Shown here piece by piece: positions 1 through 8,512 of a stretch of 64,000 nt of DNA; within the stretch, counting starts at the first letter, position 1; each line of letters begins with the position of its first letter. The notes under the pieces are model-generated. The model was not told the DNA's origin and made no database searches. It was given only the letters and a program-made list of their open reading frames with translations. A program made the position numbers and the translations under genes. The stretch is from Hylemonella sp. (GTDB lineage: Bacteria > Pseudomonadota > Gammaproteobacteria > Burkholderiales > Burkholderiaceae_C): positions 248,001 through 312,000 of the forward strand of contig NZ_JAPZSV010000005.1 in the NCBI RefSeq assembly GCF_027532185.1. The letters are read 5' to 3'.

Positions 1-3000
1 CAGCGGCGTTGATCTGTCCAGTCTGGCCGCACTGGGGCAGCGTCTGCCTTTGGGTCCGCGTCTGCACCGCGCCTTGCAGATCTATGCACCGCAGGGCCAG
101 GTTGAACAGCTGCAGGCACGCTGGCAGGGGCCCTGGGAAGCGCCCGGCACCTACGATGCGCGCGGTCGTCTGAGCCGGCTCGACGTCGCCTCGCATCCCC
201 AGCTGCAACCGCTGGCCGAGGGCCAGGCGCCCGTCGATGCCGTTGGCTCGCCCGGTGTGCGTGGCCTGACCCTGGAGTTCGACCTCAACCAGGACGGCGG
301 GCGGGCCAGCGTGCTGGTGCAGCAGGGCCATCTGGAACTGCCGGGCGTTTTCGAGCAGCCGCGCATCGAACTCGATCAGCTGGCGGCCGAGCTGCAGTGG
401 CGCCGGCAGGGTGGACAGACCAGCCTGCAGATCAGCAATGCCCGTTTCGCCAATGCGCAGGTGCAGGGTGACTTCCAGCTCAAGTGGCACACCGGTGCCG
501 GCGCGCATCGCCTGCCCGGCGTGCTCGATTTGCAGGGCAGCTTGAGCCGGACCGAACTCCCGGCCCTGCATCGCTACCTGCCCCGGGCCATCCCGGCCGA
601 TGTGCGCGACTACCTGCGCGAGGCCCTGCCTCAGGGCCGGGCCAGTGCCGCCCGCTTCCGGGTCAAGGGTGATCTGCACGACTTTCCCTTCCAGCGGCCT
701 GGCCAGGGGGAGTTCCGCATCACGGCCCAGGTGCAGGACACGCGCTTCGTCTATGTGCCGGCCAGCTTGCAGGCCGCCGGCCAGCCGGCCTGGCCTGCCC
801 TGACCGAGCTGCGCGGGGAGCTGCAGATCGACCGCAGCAGCCTGCAGCTGCGCAACATCGGCGCGCGCGTGGACGGCGTGCCGCAGCTGCGCATCCTGAA
901 GGGCGAAGCCCGCATTCCCGACATGACCGAGGGCGCGCGCGTGCAGACCGATCTGCAGCTCGGCGGCCCGCTGGACGAGTTGCTCTCGGGCCTGGTGCGG
1001 GCCTCCCCGCTGGATGCCATGCTGGGCGGGGTGCTGCGCCAGGCGCGCGCCGCGGGCCCGGCCGAAGTCCAGCTCGGTCTGGATCTGCCCTTGCAGAACC
1101 TCGAACGCTCGGCCGTACGCGGCCAGATCAAGCTGGCTGGCAATGAGCTGCTGCTCGCGCCCCAGTTGCCGCGGCTCACGCGTGCGCGTGGCACCGTGCA
1201 TTTCAGCGAGCAGGGCTTTGCGCTGGCCGGCGTGCAGGGCCGCCTGCTGGGCGGCGACGTGCGCGCCGAAGGCGGTACCATCGCCCTGCCCGGTGCCGCG
1301 GCCGGTGCGGCGCCCCGCCTGCGCGTGCAGGGCACGCTCACGGCCCAGGGCCTGCGCCAGGAAAGCCAGCTCGGGGGCGTCGCGGCCCTGGCCCGGCGCA
1401 TGAGCGGCAGCACGGCTTACACGGCGGAGTTCGGCCTGCGCCAGGGCGTGCCCGAGTTCCAGTTCAACACCAGCTTGCAGGGCCTGGCGCTCGATCTGCC
1501 CGCACCGCTGTCCAAGCCGGCCGAGACGGCGCTGCCCCTGCGCCTGCAGGCGGCGCTCCTGGGCCCGGAATCTTCCGGCAGCAGCCCGCCCGCCGATGCC
1601 CGCCGCCAGGATCTGCTGCGCCTGGACCTCGGGCGCCTGCTCTCCCTGCGCTACGTCCGGCAACACGCCGAGGGCGGCGTGCGCGTGCTGCGTGGCGCCA
1701 TCGGCGTGGGGCTGGCCGCAGGCGAAAGCGTGGCGTTGCCGGATGAAGGGGTGGTGGCCCAGGCGCAGTTCGATGCCCTGGACCTGGATGCCTGGCGCCA
1801 GGCCATGGCCACGCCGGCCGAGCCGTCCACCGAGGGCGGTGGCGTGTCGGCCACCTTGCAGGATTACCTGCCGACCAGCCTGATCGTGCAGGGCAACACC
1901 TTGCAGGCCGGCGGCCAGACGCTGCACCAGCTGGTGGCCGGCGGCACACGCGAGGGCCGGGTCTGGCGTGCCAACGTCGACGCGCGTGAGCTCAGCGGCT
2001 ATGTCGAATACCGCATGCCGGCGCGCAGCGGTGCGGGCAATGTCTACGCGCGTCTGGCCCGCTTGGTGCTCGCCCAGGAGAATGCGCGTGGCATGGAGCA
2101 CGTGCTGGACGAGCAACCCGTGGGCATCCCGGCCCTGGACGTGGCGATCCAGCAGTTCGAGCTGCGCGGCAAGAACCTGGGCCGGGTCGAGATCGAAGCG
2201 GTCAACCGCGGGTACGCCCGCCGCGACGCCGGCGCGCGGGAATGGCGGCTCAGCCGTCTGCACATTGTGATGCCCGAGGCTGAGTTCACGGCCAGCGGTA
2301 ACTGGGCCGTCTACCAGGAGGCGGGCGAGCCCACCGGCCGCACGACGCCGCGCACGCCCGCGACATCGCGCGGCGAACGCCGCCGCACCGTCATGAACTT
2401 CCAGCTCGACGTGGCCGATGCCGGTGGCCTGCTGAGCCGCCTGGGCATGCCCGACGTGGTGCGCTTGGGCAAGGGACGCATGGAGGGCCAGGTGAGCTGG
2501 GTGGGCTCACCGCTGGGCCTGGACTACCCGACCCTGGGCGGCAGTTTCAACATCAACATCGAGCGCGGCCAGTTCCTCAAGGCGGATCCCGGGCTGGCCA
2601 AGCTGCTCGGGGTGCTGAGCCTGCAGTCGCTGCCGCGCCGGCTCACGCTCGATTTCCGGGACGTGTTCAGCGATGGCTTCGCCTTCGACTTCGTGCGTGG
2701 CGATGTGCAGATCGATCAGGGCATGGCGAGCACCAACAACCTGCAGATGAAGGGCGTGAGCGCGGCCGTGCTCATGAGCGGCCGGGCCGATCTGGCGCGC
2801 GAGACACAGGACCTGCGCGTGGTCGTCGTGCCCGAGATCAATGCCGGCACGGCCTCGCTGGTGGCCACCTGGATCAATCCGGCGGTGGGCCTGGGCACCT
2901 TCCTGGCCCAGTACTTCCTGCGCCGGCCCGCCATGGCTGCGGCCACCCAGGAGTTCCGCATCACCGGCACCTGGAGCGACCCGCAGATGAACAAGGTCGA

Positions 3001-3049
3001 AACGCCGCCGCCAGCACCCGCCGCCGGATCCGGGACCCAGTCGCCATGA
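1..3049 (+). CDS. yhdP: YhdP family (AsmA-like) envelope protein, C-terminal part
   Basis: The reading frame is already open at the left edge, so this is the last roughly 1015 residues of a larger protein; E. coli YhdP is about 1266 residues. The visible part is a long series of beta-rich, low-cysteine repeats of the AsmA/DUF3971 type and ends with the characteristic tail around EFRITGTWSDPQ. Proteins of this family are anchored in the inner membrane, span the periplasm and are implicated in phospholipid traffic to the outer membrane. The stop overlaps the start of the nitrilase-like gene by 4 bp (ATGA), so the two are probably co-translated. The N-terminal membrane anchor lies outside the window. 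The family call is fairly sure; the cellular role is inferred from the family. Confidence 0.85.
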   Translation, partial: SGVDLSSLAALGQRLPLGPRLHRALQIYAPQGQVEQLQARWQGPWEAPGTYDARGRLSRLDVASHPQLQPLAEGQAPVDAVGSPGVRGLTLEFDLNQDGGRASVLVQQGHLELPGVFEQPRIELDQLAAELQWRRQGGQTSLQISNARFANAQVQGDFQLKWHTGAGAHRLPGVLDLQGSLSRTELPALHRYLPRAIPADVRDYLREALPQGRASAARFRVKGDLHDFPFQRPGQGEFRITAQVQDTRFVYVPASLQAAGQPAWPALTELRGELQIDRSSLQLRNIGARVDGVPQLRILKGEARIPDMTEGARVQTDLQLGGPLDELLSGLVRASPLDAMLGGVLRQARAAGPAEVQLGLDLPLQNLERSAVRGQIKLAGNELLLAPQLPRLTRARGTVHFSEQGFALAGVQGRLLGGDVRAEGGTIALPGAAAGAAPRLRVQGTLTAQGLRQESQLGGVAALARRMSGSTAYTAEFGLRQGVPEFQFNTSLQGLALDLPAPLSKPAETALPLRLQAALLGPESSGSSPPADARRQDLLRLDLGRLLSLRYVRQHAEGGVRVLRGAIGVGLAAGESVALPDEGVVAQAQFDALDLDAWRQAMATPAEPSTEGGGVSATLQDYLPTSLIVQGNTLQAGGQTLHQLVAGGTREGRVWRANVDARELSGYVEYRMPARSGAGNVYARLARLVLAQENARGMEHVLDEQPVGIPALDVAIQQFELRGKNLGRVEIEAVNRGYARRDAGAREWRLSRLHIVMPEAEFTASGNWAVYQEAGEPTGRTTPRTPATSRGERRRTVMNFQLDVADAGGLLSRLGMPDVVRLGKGRMEGQVSWVGSPLGLDYPTLGGSFNINIERGQFLKADPGLAKLLGVLSLQSLPRRLTLDFRDVFSDGFAFDFVRGDVQIDQGMASTNNLQMKGVSAAVLMSGRADLARETQDLRVVVVPEINAGTASLVATWINPAVGLGTFLAQYFLRRPAMAAATQEFRITGTWSDPQMNKVETPPPAPAAGSGTQSP

Positions 3050-3873
3050 GGCTCGCTCTCGTCCAGCTGGTCTCCTCGGCTTCGGTGGCCGCCAACCTGG
3101 CACGTGCGCGCGCCCTGTTGGAAGAGGCGGCACAGCAGGGGGCCGAGCTGGCCGTGCTGCCCGAGTACTTCTGCCTGCTCGGCCATGGCGATGACGCCAA
3201 GCTGCAGATCCGCGAGACGCCGGGCCGGGGACCGATCCAGGATTTTCTGGCCAACTCGGCGCGCGAGCTCGGTCTGTGGATCGTCGGTGGCACCCTGCCC
3301 ATCGACGCCGGTGCGGCGGCAGGCGAGGACCGGCGCGTCTACAACAGCACCCGCGTCTACTCGCCGCAGGGGGAGTGCGTGGCCCAGTACGACAAGATCC
3401 ACCTCTTCCGCTATGACAACGGCCGCGAGAGTTATGACGAAGCGCGCACCCTGCGGCCCGGCCGCCAGCCCGTGAGCTTCGCGCTGCAGGCGCGCGATGG
3501 CCAGAGCTGGCGTATCGGTCTGAGCGTCTGCTACGACCTGCGCTTTCCCGAGCTCTACCGCGCCCATGCGCAGGCCGGCGCCCAGCTGCTGCTGGTGCCC
3601 AGCGCCTTCACCCACACCACCGGGCAGGCGCATTGGGAGCCCTTGTTGCGCGCGCGGGCCATCGAGAACCTGGCCTATGTGGCGGCCGCCGCCCAGGGCG
3701 GGGTGCACGAGAACGGGCGCCGCACCTGGGGGCACAGCATGGTGGTTGACCCCTGGGGCCGGGTGTTGGGGGTGCGGCCCGAGGGCGAGGGCCTGGTGCT
3801 GGCCGAGCTCGATGCCGCCCTGCTGCGGCAATGTCGTACGCAGCTGCCGGCCCTGGAGCACCGGGTGCTGTGA
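3046..3873 (+). CDS. Carbon-nitrogen hydrolase (nitrilase superfamily, Nit/omega-amidase-like)
   Basis: A 275-residue protein with the complete nitrilase-superfamily triad: Glu40 in VLPEYF, Lys117 in QYDKIHLF and Cys162 in SVCYDLRFPELYR. The last motif and the length match the branch containing Nit1/Nit2 and bacterial YbeM-like deaminated-glutathione or omega-amidases, which hydrolyse small amides in the cytoplasm. The start overlaps the yhdP stop by 4 bp. Its own stop overlaps a GTG start of the downstream sensor kinase by 4 bp (GTGA), placing a metabolite-repair enzyme in one transcription unit with a two-component system. The exact substrate cannot be read from the sequence. Confidence 0.9.
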   Translation: MRLALVQLVSSASVAANLARARALLEEAAQQGAELAVLPEYFCLLGHGDDAKLQIRETPGRGPIQDFLANSARELGLWIVGGTLPIDAGAAAGEDRRVYNSTRVYSPQGECVAQYDKIHLFRYDNGRESYDEARTLRPGRQPVSFALQARDGQSWRIGLSVCYDLRFPELYRAHAQAGAQLLLVPSAFTHTTGQAHWEPLLRARAIENLAYVAAAAQGGVHENGRRTWGHSMVVDPWGRVLGVRPEGEGLVLAELDAALLRQCRTQLPALEHRVL

Positions 3874-5876
3874 GTACGGGCATGCTGGAACGTCTGGGCG
3901 AACGCTGGCGCCCGCAGCACTGGCGCCGGCGTCTGCTCTGGTCTGCCTTGACCGCCCTGGTGCTGGCCTTGCTCGTCACCCTGGTCTGGCTGGCCGGCCG
4001 CTACGAGGCGAGCCAGGTGCAGAGCCGCCTGGAGCGCGACGCGGCCGATGCCGTGGGCGACATCCGTTCGCGCCTGACACGCAATCTGCAGAGCTTGCAG
4101 GCCCTGCAGTTCGGCGAACCCGGGCCGGCGCGCTGGACGCGGGAGGCCACCGCCCTGATGCGGGAACGACGCGAGTTGCTGCGCATCGAGTGGCGCGACG
4201 ACCACTTCAACATCCTGAACCAGGCGGGCACGCCCTACCGACCGCCGGTGTTCGAGCGCCTGGGACGCGACAGCGTTCAGTCCGAGGTGGCGCAGGTCTG
4301 CAATGCCGCGCGACGCCTCAGCGGACCGGCCTATTCGGGTAGTTACTTCGTGCCCATGACCGACGGCCTGGGTCTGGAGGTCATGGAAATGTGCCTGCCC
4401 CTGGCCAGCGCCGGCGTGGTCATGGGCTATCTGGTGGCCACCTACTCCCTGCAGGATGTGCTGGACGACCTCGGACGCCAGCTCACGCGCAGCCAGGAGG
4501 TGTCCTTCACCGAAGGTGACGGCACGCGCCTGGCCATCCGCGGCAACGCGCGCCGCGGCAACCGCGTGTTCTCGGCCCAGCATCTGCTGGATCTGCCGGG
4601 CACGACCCTGGTGCTGCGCATGGACAGCTGGCGCGGCGCGCCCGAGCTCTTTCCCAACGTGCTCACGGCCCTGGTCACGGCCATGTCCATCGCCCTGGTC
4701 GCCATCCTGCTGCTGCTGGGTAAAGACATGCGCCGCCGCCTCAAGGCCGAGCGCGACCTGGCTGATGCGCTGGCGTTTCGCAAGGCCATGGAGGACTCGT
4801 TGGTCACGGGCCTTCGCGCGCGCGACCTGCAGGGCCGCATCACCTACGTCAACCCTGCCTTCTGCCAGATGGTGGGCTTTTCGGCCGAGGAGCTCATGGG
4901 CCAGAGCATGCATGCGCCCTACTGGCCGCCCGAGTTCGCCGACGAGTACCGCAAGCGCCAGGAGATCCGCCTGGCCGGCAATGTGCCGCCGCGCGAGGGC
5001 TACGAATCGGTTTTCATGCACAAGGACGGCACGCGTTTTCCCGTGCTCATCATCGAGGCGCCGCTGATCAATGCCCAGGGCGTGCAGACCGGCTGGATGA
5101 GTGCCTTCCTCGACATCCGCGAGCAGCGTCGCATCGAGGAGCTTTCGCGTGCCAGCCAGGAGCGTCTGCAGGCCACGGCGCGCCTGGCCATGGTGGGCGA
5201 GATGGCCTCGCTGCTGAGCCACGAGCTCAACCAGCCGCTGGCGGCCATCGCGAGCTACGCCACTGGCACACAGAACCTGCTGGAGCAGGGGGCACACAGC
5301 CCGGCCGACATCCGCCTGGCCATGTACCGCATTGCTGAGCAGGCCGAGCGCGCTGGCAAGGTGATCAAGAGCGTGCACGACTTCGTGCGCCGGCGCGACC
5401 AGGCACGCGAGGCCATCGCGCCCCGCCTGCTGCTCGATGCCGTCCTGCCGCTGGTCAACCTGCAGGCGCGCAAGCTCGGCGTGCAGGTGCAGATCCGGCT
5501 GGCCCCCGACCTGCCGAGCGTGCTCTGTGACCGCACCATGGTCGAGCAGGTGCTGCTCAACCTGGCGCGCAACGGCATGCAGGCCATGGACCAGCCCGAG
5601 ATCCGTCACCGGGTGCTCACGCTGGAGGTGCGGCGCTCGCCGGGCGATGCGCGCTGGATCGCGTTTTCCGTGGCGGACCTCGGCCTGGGCATCGCGCCCG
5701 AGGTGGCCGCGCAGCTCTTCACGCCCTTCTTCACCACCAAGGCCGAGGGCATGGGCCTGGGCCTGAGCCTGTGCCGTACCGTGATCGAACAGCATGGCGG
5801 CACCCTGACCTTCGAATCGAATCCGCCCCAGGGCACGGTCTTCGTCTTCACCTTGCCGGCGGGCCCGGCGGCATGA
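3870..5876 (+). CDS. PAS-domain sensor histidine kinase, membrane bound
   Basis: About 668 residues from the GTG at 3870, chosen because it overlaps the previous stop by 4 bp; an ATG at 3882 is an equally reasonable start. Order of parts: a first membrane helix near residues 23-45, a roughly 210-residue periplasmic sensor region, a second helix near 265-287 (ALVTAMSIALVAILLLLG), a cytoplasmic PAS domain near 305-420 (RITYVNPAFCQMVGFSAEEL), a dimerisation/phosphoacceptor helix with His451 in LLSHELNQPLAAIASYA, and a C-terminal ATPase domain ending with a GLGLSLCRTVIEQHGG G-box. The HELNQPL motif is typical of FixL/DctB-type kinases. The cognate regulator begins 14 bp downstream. The signal sensed is unknown. 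Confidence 0.9.
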   Translation: MSTGMLERLGERWRPQHWRRRLLWSALTALVLALLVTLVWLAGRYEASQVQSRLERDAADAVGDIRSRLTRNLQSLQALQFGEPGPARWTREATALMRERRELLRIEWRDDHFNILNQAGTPYRPPVFERLGRDSVQSEVAQVCNAARRLSGPAYSGSYFVPMTDGLGLEVMEMCLPLASAGVVMGYLVATYSLQDVLDDLGRQLTRSQEVSFTEGDGTRLAIRGNARRGNRVFSAQHLLDLPGTTLVLRMDSWRGAPELFPNVLTALVTAMSIALVAILLLLGKDMRRRLKAERDLADALAFRKAMEDSLVTGLRARDLQGRITYVNPAFCQMVGFSAEELMGQSMHAPYWPPEFADEYRKRQEIRLAGNVPPREGYESVFMHKDGTRFPVLIIEAPLINAQGVQTGWMSAFLDIREQRRIEELSRASQERLQATARLAMVGEMASLLSHELNQPLAAIASYATGTQNLLEQGAHSPADIRLAMYRIAEQAERAGKVIKSVHDFVRRRDQAREAIAPRLLLDAVLPLVNLQARKLGVQVQIRLAPDLPSVLCDRTMVEQVLLNLARNGMQAMDQPEIRHRVLTLEVRRSPGDARWIAFSVADLGLGIAPEVAAQLFTPFFTTKAEGMGLGLSLCRTVIEQHGGTLTFESNPPQGTVFVFTLPAGPAA

Positions 5877-5878
5877 CA

Positions 5879-5884
5879 TAACAT
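5879..5884 (+). promoter_or_regulatory. -10-like hexamer 6 nt before the response-regulator start
   Basis: TAACAT followed by six bases (CGCACC) and then ATG at 5891. It overlaps the stop of the sensor kinase gene. If used, transcription would start at or next to the ATG, giving a leaderless message for the regulator. No convincing -35 box is visible, and no Shine-Dalgarno sequence is present either. Confidence 0.3.
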
Positions 5885-5890
5885 CGCACC

Positions 5891-6517
5891 ATGCAACCCG
5901 CCATCGATGCATCGGTCTACATCGTCGACGACGACGCCAGCGTGCGCGAAGCCTTGGCCTGGCTGTTGCGTTCGCGCCGCCTGGGCAGCCAGGTCTTCGA
6001 AAGCGCCGAGGCCTTTTTGGAGCAGATCGAGGGCGCACGCCTGCCGACGCGGCCCGCCTGTCTGCTGCTCGATGTGCGCATGCCCGGCATGAGTGGCCTG
6101 GCGCTGTTCGAACGCCTGGTCGAGCGCAGTCTGCATCAGGCGCTGCCCGTGATCTTTCTCACGGGGCATGCCGATGTGCCCACGGCGGTCAGCATGGTCA
6201 AGCGCGGCGCCTTCGATTTCTGCGAGAAGCCGTTCTCCGACAACGCCCTGGTCGACCGCGTGGAGCAGGCGCTGGCACATTCGGCCACGGTTGTGCAGGC
6301 CCAGCAGGTGCGTGAGCGCCTGCGCCAGCGCCTGGCCGAACTGACCGAGCGTGAGCGCGCGGTCATGCAGCTGGTGATCGAAGGCCTGCCCAACAAGCGC
6401 ATCGCCGACCAGCTCGACATCAGCGTGCGTACGGTGGAAGTGCACCGCGCGCGCGTGTTCGACAAGATGGAAGTCAAGTCGGCTGTCGAGCTGGCCAACC
6501 TGCTGCGTGAAGTCTGA
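5891..6517 (+). CDS. FixJ/NarL-type response regulator
   Basis: A 208-residue two-domain regulator. The receiver domain covers about residues 7-120: acidic pocket Asp13-Asp15 (IVDDD), phosphoacceptor Asp61 in LLLDVRMPGMSG, Thr in FLTGHADV and Lys in CEKPF. A LuxR-type helix-turn-helix follows at about 143-205 (LTERERAVMQLVIEGLPNKR, then SVRTVEVHRARVFDKM). This is the FixJ layout and matches the PAS/HELNQPL kinase immediately upstream, with which it surely forms a pair. A Shine-Dalgarno is not evident; see the -10-like box just before the start. Target genes are unknown. Confidence 0.93.
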   Translation: MQPAIDASVYIVDDDASVREALAWLLRSRRLGSQVFESAEAFLEQIEGARLPTRPACLLLDVRMPGMSGLALFERLVERSLHQALPVIFLTGHADVPTAVSMVKRGAFDFCEKPFSDNALVDRVEQALAHSATVVQAQQVRERLRQRLAELTERERAVMQLVIEGLPNKRIADQLDISVRTVEVHRARVFDKMEVKSAVELANLLREV

Positions 6518-6525
6518 TCCGGCGC

Positions 6526-6678
6526 CTAGCCGCGATCGTCCGAATCCGAGGGCCGCGTCGTCTGCTCGGACGTGCCATCGTCCAGCTCACCCTTGCGGCG
6601 ACCCGAGAACATCGTCCACCACACGATGAGCACCAGCAGCAGCAGCGCCCCCAGCGCTTCGAGGAAAATCAACCACAT
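6526..6678 (-). CDS. Small single-pass membrane protein, unknown function
   Basis: A 50-residue reading frame on the minus strand: a hydrophobic N-terminal helix (MWLIFLEALGALLLLVLIVW) followed by a short basic stretch (SGRRKGE) and an acidic, polar tail ending in DSDDRG. That design, positive-inside next to one helix, looks like a genuine small inner-membrane protein rather than a chance frame. Its ATG overlaps the mltA ATG head to head within one CATG tetranucleotide, and its tail meets the response-regulator gene tail to tail. I do not recognise a named family. A longer upstream extension of the same frame runs antisense to mltA and is not believable. Confidence 0.55.
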   Translation of the reverse strand: MWLIFLEALGALLLLVLIVWWTMFSGRRKGELDDGTSEQTTRPSDSDDRG

Positions 6679-7861
6679 GAAACGACTCCAACGACCACTT
6701 CTTGCTTTCAGTCTCGTCATTGTAGGAACGCTGGCTGGCTGCGGCAGCGTACCTCCGTCAGAATCCGTACCGGTCACGGGTGGTTCCACGATTGCCATCG
6801 AGCAGACGGACGGCGTGTCTGTTCCTGGTTCCGCCGCAGCCTTCCCGAGCACACCTGGGAGCAGCACCGTGCTGCAGCAGGCGCGCAGCCGCTGGACCCC
6901 GGTGGCCTGGGCCGAGTTGCCCGGCCTGGGCACCGACCCGCTGGGCGAGGCCTGGGGGGCCTGGCTGCGCAGCTGCGAGCGCCCCGGCCCGACCTTTGCC
7001 GCCTTGTGTGCCGATGTGCGTCGCTTGAACCAAGGCACCGACGAGCAGCGCCGCAGCTGGATGCTGGAACGTCTGCAGCCTTACCGCGTGGAGACCCACC
7101 AGAGCGAGCCGGTGGGCCTGCTCACCGGCTACTACGAGCCCGTGGTGGAGGCCTCGCGCCTGCCCGATGCGCGCTACAACGTGCCGCTGTACCGCCCGCC
7201 GGCCCTGCTGCACCAGCGCAAGCCCTGGTACAGCCGCCAGGAGATGGACACCCTGCCCGAAGCCCAGGCCGCGCTCAAGGGCCGCGAGATCGCTTGGCTG
7301 GCCGACCCGGTGGCTGCGCTCAATCTGCAGATCCAGGGCTCGGGTCGACTGCTGATCACCGAACCGGATGGCCGCCAGCGCATGGTGCGCGTCGGCTACG
7401 CCGGCACCAATGACCAGCCCTACCGCAGCGTCGGCGGCTGGCTGCAGCAGCGGCGCGAGATCCGCGACGCCTCGTGGCCCTCGATCCGCCAGTGGGTGGC
7501 GCAGAACCCGGGCCGGGTACAGGAGATGCTCTGGGCCAACCCGCGCGTGACCTTTTTCCAGGAACAGCCGCTGCCCGAGAGCGAGGCCGCCGTGGGGCCG
7601 CGCGGCGCCCAGGGCGTGCCGCTGACGGCGGGCCGCTCCATCGCGGTCGATCCGGGCAGCATTCCCTATGGCACGCCGGTGTGGCTGGCCTCGGCCGGCC
7701 CGCAACTGCAGCTGCAGCGTCTGGTGCTGGCCCAGGACACGGGCAGCGCCATCGTGGGCGCAGTGCGTGCCGATTACTTTGTGGGCACGGGTCCTGAGGC
7801 CTCGGCGATTGCCGGGCGGCTCAAGCAGCCTTTGCGCCTGTGGGTGCTCTGGCCTCGGTGA
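6677..7861 (+). CDS. mltA: Membrane-bound lytic murein transglycosylase A
   Basis: A 394-residue lipoprotein that cleaves the glycan strands of peptidoglycan with formation of 1,6-anhydromuramyl ends. The start at 6677 gives a clean lipoprotein signal (MKRLQRPLLAFSLVIVGTLA followed by Gly-Cys22). The MltA core is seen in LLTGYYEPVVEAS and IQGSGRLLITEP. The C-terminal 3D domain is seen in the GRSIAVDPGSIPYGTPVWL region (about residues 315-335) and in LAQDTGSAIVGAVRADYF, which carries the catalytic-type Asp. The ORF can be extended upstream in frame, but that would bury the signal peptide. It stands divergent to the small membrane protein and abuts, tail to tail, the secreted protein gene at 7862. 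Confidence 0.95.
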   Translation: MKRLQRPLLAFSLVIVGTLAGCGSVPPSESVPVTGGSTIAIEQTDGVSVPGSAAAFPSTPGSSTVLQQARSRWTPVAWAELPGLGTDPLGEAWGAWLRSCERPGPTFAALCADVRRLNQGTDEQRRSWMLERLQPYRVETHQSEPVGLLTGYYEPVVEASRLPDARYNVPLYRPPALLHQRKPWYSRQEMDTLPEAQAALKGREIAWLADPVAALNLQIQGSGRLLITEPDGRQRMVRVGYAGTNDQPYRSVGGWLQQRREIRDASWPSIRQWVAQNPGRVQEMLWANPRVTFFQEQPLPESEAAVGPRGAQGVPLTAGRSIAVDPGSIPYGTPVWLASAGPQLQLQRLVLAQDTGSAIVGAVRADYFVGTGPEASAIAGRLKQPLRLWVLWPR

Positions 7862-8512
7862 TCACCGAACGCTGACGCGCACCTGCACGCGCAGCGACTG
7901 GCTGCTGCTGCGCGTGTCGCGCCCGGCGCCGCCCAGGCCGGCGGCACTTTGGCGCTGGTCCTGCACGTCCTCGCTGTCGGCGATCGTGGTCCATTCGTCG
8001 AGCGGCAGCAGCAGCGTGGTGGAGGTGCTGGCTTGCGGGCCCAGGGGCTGGCGGCCCTGGGTGGCGACCAGTTCCAGGTAGACCGTGTCGCCGCCTTCCC
8101 AGACCGGCGTGGCCGTGAAGCCGGTGCCGGCCTGGACCCAGACCGTGCCCGGCAGGCTGCGGCGGATGCCGTTCTGCACGATGAACTGCCGCAGGCGCAG
8201 CGGCACGGCTTGGCCTAAGCTGATGGCGGTGGGGCGACCATTGAGCACCAGTACCTGCTGCTGGGCGCTGCCGCTGCGGCTGCTCTCGCGGCGGCGGGCT
8301 TCGATGGCCACATCCACCTCGCTGCGCCCGGGCTGCACCCGCGCGTTCACGTCGGCGGCCACGCGTTCGCCGCTGCTGCTGCGGCCGTCGTCCTGGCGCA
8401 CCTCGATCAGCAGATTGCGCAGGGGCAGCGGGGTGGGCGTCACCACGGTCTGGGCCGAGAGCAGCATCGGCCAGGCCAGCAGCAGGAGGGGATAGAGACG
8501 GCGGTGTTTCAT
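7862..8512 (-). CDS. Secreted protein of unknown function
   Basis: A 216-residue protein with a Sec signal peptide (MKHRRLYPLLLLAWPMLLSA, then Gln) and a mature part rich in beta-prone and polar segments with no cysteine. Two stretches stand out: VLVLNGRPTAISLGQAVPLR and a region ending VWEGGDTVYLELVATQGRQP, which resemble short beta-sandwich modules of periplasmic or secretion-associated proteins. I do not recognise the family. Its start overlaps the stop of the Lrp-type regulator by 4 bp (ATGA), so it is translated from the same mRNA; that physical coupling is the only functional clue. Confidence 0.75.
   Translation of the reverse strand: MKHRRLYPLLLLAWPMLLSAQTVVTPTPLPLRNLLIEVRQDDGRSSSGERVAADVNARVQPGRSEVDVAIEARRRESSRSGSAQQQVLVLNGRPTAISLGQAVPLRLRQFIVQNGIRRSLPGTVWVQAGTGFTATPVWEGGDTVYLELVATQGRQPLGPQASTSTTLLLPLDEWTTIADSEDVQDQRQSAAGLGGAGRDTRSSSQSLRVQVRVSVR

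Noticed and set aside
3675-6038. 787-residue open frame on the minus strand
   Set aside because: It runs antisense to the nitrilase, kinase and regulator genes, whose motifs are complete. Its His/Gln/Arg/Ala-rich translation is the usual shadow of a GC-rich gene.
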